A DNA stretch of 64,000 bases. It comes from Oceanospirillum linum. Its GTDB lineage: Bacteria > Pseudomonadota > Gammaproteobacteria > Pseudomonadales > Halomonadaceae. Of the stretch, positions 52,607 through 59,954 are shown one piece after another. Numbering within the stretch: position 1 is the first letter of the stretch; every line of letters starts with the position of its first letter. The notes beneath the pieces are model-generated. The model saw only the letters and a program-made list of their open reading frames with translations, did no database searches and was not told the DNA's origin. The stretch spans positions 1-64,000 of the forward strand of contig NZ_FXTS01000009.1 in assembly GCF_900182785.1 (NCBI RefSeq), read 5' to 3'. The position numbers were made by a program, and so were the translations under genes.

Positions 52607-55171
52607 ATGGCTGAGGCCACTGTAAAGCTTGGTATTCGGGCGAAATTGGTCGTCTTATTTCTGTTGATCAAAGTGATCCCTCTGGTACTTTTGGCATTGT
52701 TAGCCTGGCAGGGTGTGGTTTACCTTGGTGAGCGCCTGAATGACGAAACGCGTCAACTGAGTAATGAAGTGCGTCTCACTGTAGAGGATATGGCGGATAC
52801 CTTCAGCCAGAAAGCGGAGCGAGCCCTGAATGATCGTGCCCGTGAAGAGCTGGAACGCCTGACCACAGACACTGCCCGTGACGTTGCCCGCTTTTTGTAT
52901 CAGCGGGATGCAGACCTTAATCTCGCTGCCGCCCTGCCCATTGAAGAAGATAGCTTTCGCCGTTTTGTTGAACATCGCAGCAGCCGGATCATGGATACAG
53001 GGGTGTGGCAGCTGGCAAAAGATGGTAGTGGCTGGGTGCCGGCGAATCCACCGCCGCCTGATGTCTCTGATGCTAAATCCAGCAACGCTGAAAACCAGCA
53101 GGATTTTCATTACCGGCCTCCGGAAAGCGTACAGCCTACCCTGCAGATTCCTCTGTATCACGAAATAACCTTTATTGATCTTGATGGCCGAGAGCGTATC
53201 AAGGTGCAAACCTCAGACCTGCTACCAGAGGGCTTGCGGGATGTTTCCAGACCTGAAAATACCTATGCCAAAGCGGAAGACTACTTCACCAAACTAAGGG
53301 ATCTGAAGCCTGGTGAGATTTATGTTTCCGATGTCATCGGTCCCTATGTACCCTCCCGTATTCTGGGCCCTGCAACACCGAAAGCTGCCGATAAGCGTCA
53401 GATCCCTTTTGAGCCGGAGCAGGAAGCCTACGCTGGCCGTGAAAACCCTGTCGGTAAGAAGTTTCGCGGCATTATTCGTTGGGCAACACCGGTCAGCCGC
53501 AACGGTAAAAAGATTGGCTATATTACGCTGGCATTGAATCATGATCATATTCTGGCCTTCACCGACAATCTGAAGCCCACTGAGAAGCGCTACGCACAAA
53601 TTGCAGATGCCAGTAGTGGTAATTATGCCTTTATGTGGGATTACAAAGATCGGAATATCGCCCATCCGCGACATCACTCTATCGTTGGTTTTGACCCGAA
53701 AACAGGTCAGCGAGCGGTTCCCTGGCTGGAAGCTTCTATTTATGAAGGTTGGCAAAAAAGCGGGCAGCCGCTTAGGGAGTATCTGGCCGATATACCGGCT
53801 TTTGACCAGCAAACCCGCAGTAAAAAGCCAGCTCTGGAGCTCATCAGGCAGGGGCAGTTGGGCCTTGAGTGTCGCTATCTGAATTTTGCCCCCCAGTGTA
53901 AAGGCTGGAACGACCTTACACGTCAGGGAGGCTCAGGCTCTTTTCTGATTCATTGGACAGGTGTTTGGAAGCTGACGACTGCCGCCACGATTCCTTATTT
54001 TACCGGGCATTATGGCGATACACCCCGAGGTTTTGGTTTTGTCACCATAGGTGCCAATATCGATGATTTCCAGCAGCCAGCAAAAGATACTGCAGCACGT
54101 ATGGAGAGTAAGCTGGAGGAGTTTACGGCCCTTCTTAATGAACGTCAGAAAGAGCTTAGCGGCCTGATCAATAAGATCATGGCCGATGTGGCAATGGAGT
54201 TGACCGTCTCCACCGCCATCATGGTGATTATTGTGGTGGTTATCGCGGTTTGGATGGCATCCATGATTACCGGTCTGGTGCGCTACTTTACCTCAGGGCT
54301 GAATAAAATTGAGGATGGGGATTATGGATTCCGCTTTGAAGCCCAGCGTAATGATGAACTCGGGCAGCTAAGTCATGCCCTTAATGGCATGGCAGACAGT
54401 GTTGAGGCATCCTTTGAAGTTTCGGATCAGGCTCGCAAAGATGCGGAGCAGGCCAGCCAGATGAAAAGTGATTTTCTTGCCCGTATGTCCCATGAGTTAC
54501 GTACTCCGCTCAATGGCATTATGGGGTTCGCAGAGATTTTAAAGCTGGATGATGAGAACGCTGAAACCCGCGAGTATGCTGATATTATTCACCAGAGTGG
54601 TAACCATTTACTGAAGCTGGTTGATGATATTTTGGATCTCGCCAAGATGGACGCTGGACAGCTGACACTAACCCCACATGAAGTCAGATTGCAAAATTGG
54701 TTAACCCGTTTTATAGCTGTGCACCGGGGCGGTGCAGAGCGCAAGGGGCTTCATCTGGAGCTGGATATCACATCTCTGCCAGCGGATTTTACCCTGTATA
54801 TTGATGATACCCGCTTGCGGCAGGTGTTGAATAATCTTGTGGAGAATGCCATCAAGTTTACTCAGCAGGGCAGGGTCGAACTGTCTGTCTCTGAAGCAGA
54901 GAGCAGTGTCATCTTTGATGTTAAAGACAGTGGTGAAGGTATTCCACCGGAGGCACGGGAGTGGGTTTTTGAAGCGTTCCGTCAGGCAACCGAGTTTGTA
55001 AGCCGCAGTCATGGCGGAACCGGGCTGGGTCTCAGTATTGTGCGTGAGCTTTGCCATGTTATGGGGGGTGAGGTTGAACTGGTGGACTCAACCCTTGGCA
55101 AGGGCAGTCATTTCCGGGTCGTTTTACCTCGGGAGAAAGTGCCGCCGGAAGAGTCAGGCGATACCTGTTGA
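52607..55171 (+). CDS. membrane sensor histidine kinase
   Basis: 854 residues. Transmembrane helix 1 (about 12-35), a large extracytoplasmic sensor of nearly 490 residues that ends in a helix (FTALLNERQKELSGLINKIM), helix 2 (about 528-560), HAMP, HisKA with the phospho-acceptor His629 (MSHELRTPLNGIMGF) and HATPase_c (NNLVENAIKFT, DSGEGIPPEA, GGTGLGLSIVREL). Sensing is probably of a periplasmic ligand by a Cache-like fold, not identified. There is no receiver domain and no cognate regulator beside it. AGGAG precedes ATG 52607. Confidence 0.93.
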   Translation: MAEATVKLGIRAKLVVLFLLIKVIPLVLLALLAWQGVVYLGERLNDETRQLSNEVRLTVEDMADTFSQKAERALNDRAREELERLTTDTARDVARFLYQRDADLNLAAALPIEEDSFRRFVEHRSSRIMDTGVWQLAKDGSGWVPANPPPPDVSDAKSSNAENQQDFHYRPPESVQPTLQIPLYHEITFIDLDGRERIKVQTSDLLPEGLRDVSRPENTYAKAEDYFTKLRDLKPGEIYVSDVIGPYVPSRILGPATPKAADKRQIPFEPEQEAYAGRENPVGKKFRGIIRWATPVSRNGKKIGYITLALNHDHILAFTDNLKPTEKRYAQIADASSGNYAFMWDYKDRNIAHPRHHSIVGFDPKTGQRAVPWLEASIYEGWQKSGQPLREYLADIPAFDQQTRSKKPALELIRQGQLGLECRYLNFAPQCKGWNDLTRQGGSGSFLIHWTGVWKLTTAATIPYFTGHYGDTPRGFGFVTIGANIDDFQQPAKDTAARMESKLEEFTALLNERQKELSGLINKIMADVAMELTVSTAIMVIIVVVIAVWMASMITGLVRYFTSGLNKIEDGDYGFRFEAQRNDELGQLSHALNGMADSVEASFEVSDQARKDAEQASQMKSDFLARMSHELRTPLNGIMGFAEILKLDDENAETREYADIIHQSGNHLLKLVDDILDLAKMDAGQLTLTPHEVRLQNWLTRFIAVHRGGAERKGLHLELDITSLPADFTLYIDDTRLRQVLNNLVENAIKFTQQGRVELSVSEAESSVIFDVKDSGEGIPPEAREWVFEAFRQATEFVSRSHGGTGLGLSIVRELCHVMGGEVELVDSTLGKGSHFRVVLPREKVPPEESGDTC

Positions 55172-55236
55172 CCCTATGCCGCTCCGATTCAGTGTCTATG
55201 ACGTATAGGTCTGGAAACTGAATTGAGGACGGTCTT

Positions 55237-55554
55237 ATGACAATCAGCCTGAAAAACCTTCAAAAGCAGGTGGAAATCGAGAAAGTTATTATTCACTCAC
55301 TGGACTGTGCGCTGTACCAGGTTTCGGTGATTATTCATGGGCAGGAGCTATACCTTGCTGATGAGCAGGGAAAACTTCTGCGCAGTCATAACAAAATGAG
55401 CCTGCAAACCTTATTTGCCCGGCTGCCGGTGAAACGGATGGTGCTCCGCCAACAGAGCGCCTACGATGAAATGGTGGGGCAGCCTCTGCGTGCTGGTGAT
55501 AACTATCTGGAAGTGTCTCTCGGTAACAGCGAAATGGGGCTTGTAGATCGCTAA
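55237..55554 (+). CDS. small protein of the DUF6482-like family
   Basis: 105 residues, soluble. An N-terminal KNLQKQVEIEKVIIHSLD is followed by a beta-rich middle (LYQVSVIIHGQELYLADEQG) and a conserved-looking SAYDEMVGQP. I recall similar proteins in pseudomonads and Marinobacter annotated as DUF6482; function unknown. It lies 65 bp after the sensor kinase and 66 bp before the panE-like gene, possibly one transcript. Confidence 0.75.
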   Translation: MTISLKNLQKQVEIEKVIIHSLDCALYQVSVIIHGQELYLADEQGKLLRSHNKMSLQTLFARLPVKRMVLRQQSAYDEMVGQPLRAGDNYLEVSLGNSEMGLVDR

Positions 55555-55620
55555 AGCATTGAAACCTGCTTTCGCCAGACTAAACTGTCAAACTCAGTTT
55601 AAAGCCAAGGCGGAGCAAGC

Positions 55621-56538
55621 ATGAGAATTCTGGTGGTCGGCGCAGGTGCCGTGGGTATTTTATTTGGCAGTCAGCTACGGCAACAGGGTTTGGATATCTC
55701 GCATCTGGTGCGCCCCAAGCGTGCAGCTGAACTGGCGGAAAAACCCTTTGAGGTTTGTTTGCCAGAGGCGACATTTCAGCTATCACCCACATGCCTTACC
55801 CAGCGGGAGCTGACGGCGACTGCTACCTTTGATCTGATTATCCTCACCAACAAAGCTTACGGATTACCTCAGGTGATAGAGGATATTGCGCCTGCGGTGG
55901 GTGACAATACCCTGATCCTTCCCCTGCTCAATGGCCTCCGCCACCTTGATCTGTTAGACAAAGCTTTTGGTGCAGAGAGAGTGCTGGGCGGTATCGCTAA
56001 AACAGTCGCTACGCTTAAAACACCATGGCAGGTTCGAGTTGCCACTGACTATAACAGCATCACTGTTGCGGCCCGCCAGCCTTCCCAGCAGGCTGCTGTG
56101 GCGGAGGCTGTTCAGCTGTTCCAGCAGTCCGGTCTTACGGTTGAACAGACCGACGACATTATGGGGCAGATGTGGGATAAGTTCTGTCGCATGGCAGCTT
56201 TAGGCGCGGTGAACTGTCTGCTGCAGGGGAATGTGGGCGAATATATGAAGAGTGAACGCGGCGGTGAGATCGCCCTGCAGATCTTTGACGAATGCTGTCA
56301 GGTTGCCGCAGCTTCTGGTCATGCTCTGGCGAAGGACTCAGTACAGGGCTTCCAGCGTATTCTGACCAATCCGAAATCCAGCTTTAACTCCTCCATGTAC
56401 CGCGACATGCGAAATGGCCTGCCCATCGAAGGGGATCACCTTGTCGGTGATATGGTTGCCCGGGGTAAAGACGTTGGAGTCGCCACCCCAATGCTCGAAA
56501 TCGCCGAGGCTGTGTTGCAGGTTTATAGTGCGGGATGA
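55621..56538 (+). CDS. panE: ketopantoate reductase (2-dehydropantoate 2-reductase)
   Basis: 305 residues of the ApbA/PanE family. N-terminal dinucleotide loop ILVVGAGAVGILFG, LTNKAYGLPQV, and the C-terminal helical domain with MWDKFCRMAALGAVNCLL and SSMYRDMRNGLPIEGDHLVG, which contains the family's conserved Lys and Glu region. It reduces 2-dehydropantoate with NADPH for pantothenate synthesis; several paralogues per genome are common, so the exact substrate is not certain. Confidence 0.88.
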   Translation: MRILVVGAGAVGILFGSQLRQQGLDISHLVRPKRAAELAEKPFEVCLPEATFQLSPTCLTQRELTATATFDLIILTNKAYGLPQVIEDIAPAVGDNTLILPLLNGLRHLDLLDKAFGAERVLGGIAKTVATLKTPWQVRVATDYNSITVAARQPSQQAAVAEAVQLFQQSGLTVEQTDDIMGQMWDKFCRMAALGAVNCLLQGNVGEYMKSERGGEIALQIFDECCQVAAASGHALAKDSVQGFQRILTNPKSSFNSSMYRDMRNGLPIEGDHLVGDMVARGKDVGVATPMLEIAEAVLQVYSAG

Positions 56539-56567
56539 CTTATCTATTCATGTCTTTATTATGACTG

Positions 56568-57359
56568 TCAATTTGACTGTGTAGTGGCTAAGTGTTGTTT
56601 TCTGCTTTCTTTGATTTCATGTTCAATTTCTTCTATTTGTTCTTTTAAAGCTGCTGAGTATGCCTTTATGCAGTTTTCTCCAAGGTATGCATTTCTGGAT
56701 AGCTCTAGTGTGATTCTTTCTGACTCAAGTTTTAATGTTTCTGATAGAAAGAAGTGCTCTGATATGGATGTTTTAGCTTGTGAAGAGGTTTGTATTCCTC
56801 TTGCATCTTTTGTGTGGAGCTTATGCATGCATTCTAAGTCTTCTCTGATATCAGAGCTTGTAAGGGATATTATGCTAAATGCGTATTTAAACTTGAATAT
56901 TGCTATTTCTTTGCTGTCAGAGTAGTTGATTTTAATTTGTTTCAGGCTGTTGATTTCTCGCTGTATTAGTTCTGATTTATGCGCCATCTCCTCTTTGTCC
57001 AAACTATCAATTTCAGTCCTAAGACTTTGCATTTTTGACTCAATCTCTTTTTTGTTCCTTTCCTTGTCTTTCTCTTGTTGAGCAATTCTTTCTTGCTGTT
57101 CCTTGATAGTCTGATCTTTTTTAGTTTCTACAGCGTGGTTAAGTTGCTGATATGCAATCCAAACAGCCCCAAGTGTCAAAACAGGTGTGAAGAAGCCGCC
57201 AACAAAAGTCCCCATATTGGCTAAGTTGCTGGCAACTTCACCGTTGAATGGACTGCCGCTTGCGCCAACAAACAATGCTGTTAGTGCTAAGAAAAGAAAA
57301 ATTAAGGCGTGCATAACATCCCCTATCTTAACTCCCTGATAAATAGGCTTTTCCTGCAA
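56568..57359 (-). CDS. membrane/coiled-coil protein at the element boundary
   Basis: 263 residues, visibly more AT-rich than its neighbours. Two hydrophobic segments (about 17-35 and 48-70, including MGTFVGGFFTPVLTLGAVWI), a long charged coiled coil (about 78-150), and a helical C-terminal domain. The two-helix plus coiled-coil layout recalls proteins annotated as putative phage abortive infection proteins, but the resemblance is only in outline. It is convergent with panE and next to an att-like region, so it is probably cargo of a mobile element. An alternative start is the Met at residue 16. Confidence 0.7.
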   Translation of the reverse strand: MQEKPIYQGVKIGDVMHALIFLFLALTALFVGASGSPFNGEVASNLANMGTFVGGFFTPVLTLGAVWIAYQQLNHAVETKKDQTIKEQQERIAQQEKDKERNKKEIESKMQSLRTEIDSLDKEEMAHKSELIQREINSLKQIKINYSDSKEIAIFKFKYAFSIISLTSSDIREDLECMHKLHTKDARGIQTSSQAKTSISEHFFLSETLKLESERITLELSRNAYLGENCIKAYSAALKEQIEEIEHEIKESRKQHLATTQSN

Positions 57360-57531
57360 AACTTTAATCTCACTTCTTGACCTCCCTCAGCCGATGGTTG
57401 GGAACCAGCGAAATAGTATTTTTGCGGCAATTACCGTTTTGAGTTGATCTGCTTGCAGCAAATTAAAGATCGAATATTTATAAGGTTAAGGCTATCACAG
57501 GAAAGGTTTATATAAAGGTACAAAAACAAAA

Positions 57532-57559
57532 AAGGCCCAGCTGTTTCCAGCTGGGCCTT
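57532..57559. terminator. hairpin, possible bidirectional terminator
   Basis: AAGGCCCAGCTG-TTTC-CAGCTGGGCCTT, a perfect 12-bp stem with A-run on the left. Confidence 0.7.
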
Positions 57560-57700
57560 CGATGTTTGGTGGGGTGGGGTCTACCGAATAGTAGTGCTAA
57601 GTTATTGTTTTATATGATAGTAGTGTCTGTGTTTTCAAAAAAATACCCCCAAAAATACCCCCGGATTGCGTTTGCTAGAGGCCTTTTCTGGGGGTATCTC
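57560..57700. other. att-like region with 12-bp-period repeats
   Basis: AAAAATACCCCC occurs twice in tandem (57639-57650 and 57651-57662), an inverted GGGGGTAT is at 57690-57697, and GGTGGGGTGGGGTC is at 57568-57581. The 12-bp period equals that of the repeats beside tRNA-Arg at 16.8 kb. Such sites are typical of tyrosine-integrase arm regions. No tRNA or integrase gene is present here. Confidence 0.4.
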
Positions 57701-57904
57701 TTTCGTAGGCTGGCTTTATGTACAGTATTTGACCGGTTCGACTTCTTCCAGAGAAGCGCAACCACCTTGCGTTGCTGAGCACCCGGTGCGGCTTCTCAGG
57801 TTGGCCGGTGATCTGCGCCAGCTCTCAGGTAAGCGTGATCTGTGTAACGGTTTCAGTTGTGGTCCATGGCTGAAACACCCTAAAATGAGGGTATTACCCT
57901 TGTT

Positions 57905-58123
57905 TTGAGTGTGTTTTGTCGTTGGCCTTTATGTTGGCCCTTTGCTGGCTGGTTGATCCGTCGCGGGCTGATCTGGTGGGCGTTTGGGAGCTGGCGTGGG
58001 TTGGCCCTTATGTTGGCCTCGACTGCTCGGGAAGGCATAAAACACCGTTCAGAAAATTTTCCTTATTTCACACGTAAAAAAATGCGTCTAAGGGTGCGGT
58101 CATCGAGCCCATGCAAATCCTAG
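57905..58123 (+). CDS. possible small transmembrane protein (copy 1)
   Basis: A 72-residue frame containing GLIWWAFGSWRGLALMLA as a membrane helix. A second copy of this segment (58614-58715) keeps the same residues, apart from one Gly/Lys change, through silent base changes and an in-frame 9-bp indel, but lacks a good start. This suggests a small membrane protein that has been duplicated and is decaying. There is no good ribosome site. Confidence 0.3.
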   Translation: MSVFCRWPLCWPFAGWLIRRGLIWWAFGSWRGLALMLASTAREGIKHRSENFPYFTRKKMRLRVRSSSPCKS

Positions 58124-58533
58124 ACTTTCAGACCGCCCTATCCCATGTCGTTGTGTCCGCCCTACCAGTCCGCCCTTAACAACTGCCTACCGGCTGCAAC
58201 GGTCTGTTTTAACAGGCTGTATTGGCTCTACGTGTACGCCCCACCAGTCCGCCCCTTGCCTATCCTCAACACCTGTTACCTGTGCGCTCTCCGGCTGCGT
58301 TTTTTGCGTCTCTGCGTATCCGGTGCGGGTTCTCAGGTTAGCCCGGACGCTGCTGTTCTCCAGATCGGTTTATCAGGTGTGCGTGGTCTTGAGCTGATCC
58401 CGTTTGCTGGCGTTTGTGTTGCTATGGTAATCAGAATGCAAAAACGCATCATCGCATAAGATTAGCCTAATGAACTTGTTTATTAGGTCTGCTCTGTATG
58501 ATGGTTCTATGACGGTTCTACTGACGGTTAAAG

Positions 58534-58594
58534 GGTCATGGTGACACCTGGCTTTGGTCATGGTGACACCTGACAGGGGTCATGGTGACACCTG
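58534..58594. repeat. three iterons with exact 22-bp period
   Basis: GGTCATGGTGACACCTG starts at 58534, 58556 and 58578, exactly 22 bp apart (two helical turns). A fourth copy of 16 bases (GTCATGGTGACACCTG) is at 58887-58902, where it is part of a palindrome GGTGTCA-TGG-TGACACC. This is the layout of Rep-binding iterons in theta-type origins. Confidence 0.75.
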
Positions 58595-59003
58595 GCTTTT
58601 CAAGGTTGGCCCTTTTGCTGGCCCTGTGACCTTCTGGCTGATCGGCTCCGGCCTGATCTGGTGGGCGTTTAAGAGCTGGCGCGGGTTGGCCCTGATGTTG
58701 GCCTTGTGTCTCTAGCTTAGAGACAATATCCGTTATTCCTCATGTGTATTACCATCGCCACGGCTGAATAAACGCTCTGCTCTCTCTGGCACCCAAGCAG
58801 ACGGGCTATTCTGTTTAAACCTGTGTGATTCACCATTCATAAAGAAAACGTCTCCTGTGTGCGTTCTGGTGCGTTCTAACTCTGGTGTCATGGTGACACC
58901 TGGGAGCATGGCCGGTGCTATCTGGTGCTACACCTGCGCCAGCTCTCAGGTATTCATTCTCTGTGTAACTGCTCCAGTTACCAGAATCATACAGGCAGCT
59001 GAA

Positions 59004-59114
59004 AACACCCTGATTCGGGGTGTTTTTCCACCCTGATTTAGGGTGTTTAACCCTGTTTTGGGGTTGTTTTTCGACCCCGTTTTGGGGTTGTTAACCCCGG
59101 TTTGGGGTTGTTTC
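59004..59114. repeat. hairpin array 1 (five units)
   Basis: Five small hairpins of the form CCCY-N4/5-GGGG-TGTT begin at 59008, 59031, 59051, 59075 and 59095 (steps 23, 20, 24, 20). Stem bases drift from CACCCT/GGGTG to ACCCC/GGGGT while pairing is kept. A two-unit version occurs at 57876-57912. Confidence 0.75.
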
Positions 59115-59321
59115 GCTGACAGTCTGTACGGTTCATCAGTACCAAAATAGTCCTGTTACAGCGACACACCAAACGACACGCCGGATCCCCCGGGTGGTAC
59201 TGCTTTCAGGCAAGCAGCGACACACCAACCAACACGCCAGCTAACACACCTGCAATACACCACTAGAACGAAAAACCCCAGACCGGCCTATGCTGATCTG
59301 GGTTTCTGTTTTGGGTCGTTT

Positions 59322-59428
59322 TGACCTCATTAGGGCTGTTTTGGCCCTATTGCTCTGCTGGGTAGTTTCTACCTTATTCGGGTAGTTTTTCCCACCCGAT
59401 TTGGGTAGTTTCTACCTTATTCGGGTAG
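59322..59428. repeat. hairpin array 2
   Basis: Consecutive short hairpins with different stems but TTT-rich loops: GGTC-GTTTT-GACC, AGGGC-TGTTTTG-GCCCT, then GGGTAG units at 59360, 59380, 59403 and 59423 (steps 20, 23, 20), two of which pair with CTACC. The step pattern matches array 1. Confidence 0.7.
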
Positions 59429-59558
59429 TTTCTTGCCGGGTATGAGTCGCATCAGTGACCGGGTGGCGGCATCTCTACCGGCCTTTGCTTTCAACTCCTT
59501 TACCGGCTATTCGTAACCGTTAACCTGATCGGGGGCTTATCGGGTGGTGGCTTGCGTG

Positions 59559-59954
59559 TTACTGACTGGCCAGCCGGTACAGCTCATGCAACAGCCTGCC
59601 GGTGTCGCATGGGTTTTGTGATGGCCTGTGCCTATGGTTCCTGTGGTAGCTCTGGCATACCTTACACTTGAAATAATGCCGGTGCCATTCGTCACGGGCG
59701 GCTACCCACTCCGGGTTCAGGTGTGGGCGGCGGCGTTCGTTCCGGGCTTTGGTCGGCTGTGGATTCTGCGGATTTGCGGGGCGGGTGATCTTCTGTGTTT
59801 TATTCTGACTTTGGTTTTTAGTGGGGGAACAGGGGGAACACGGGGAACGGCCAGTAACCACGGGGGCTGTAGCTGTTCCCCCTTGTTTTTTAGTGGGGGA
59901 ACAGGGGGAACACTTCCCGGCCCGGTAACGCTCTATGACCTGTTGTATGCTCAT
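59559..59954 (-). CDS. small cysteine-rich basic protein of the element
   Basis: 131 residues. The first half contains a duplicated segment (KCSPCSPTKK and RSPCSPCSPTKN) arising from a 26-bp direct DNA repeat. The second half is basic and has zinc-finger-like residues (CKVCQSYHRNHRHR). Its start overlaps the stop of the DUF927 gene by 4 bp (ATGA), so it is the last gene of the replication operon. Function unknown; DNA binding is plausible. Confidence 0.65.
   Translation of the reverse strand: MSIQQVIERYRAGKCSPCSPTKKQGGTATAPVVTGRSPCSPCSPTKNQSQNKTQKITRPANPQNPQPTKARNERRRPHLNPEWVAARDEWHRHYFKCKVCQSYHRNHRHRPSQNPCDTGRLLHELYRLASQ

Larger units (their letters stand above)
57700..59558. other. repeat-rich, mostly non-coding replication-like region
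   Basis: About 1.86 kb with no strong gene. It contains duplicated segments (57813-58018 versus 58605-58704 and 58955-59010), 22-bp iterons (58534-58594), hairpin arrays (59004-59114 and 59322-59428), and the direct repeats CAGCGACACACCAA near 59157 and 59217. It lies just downstream of a primase/helicase operon and looks like a cis-acting origin region. Confidence 0.6.

Noticed and set aside
57400..57620. tRNA or tmRNA as integration target near 57.5 kb
   Set aside because: The hairpin at 57532-57559 is a simple stem and no cloverleaf could be drawn.
58020..58560. Short frames in the repeat-rich region
   Set aside because: No start signals or protein-like composition; repeats account for them.
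58534..59428. CRISPR array
   Set aside because: Repeats are spaced by only 5 bp or are direct hairpins with no 30-bp unique spacers, and no cas genes are present.
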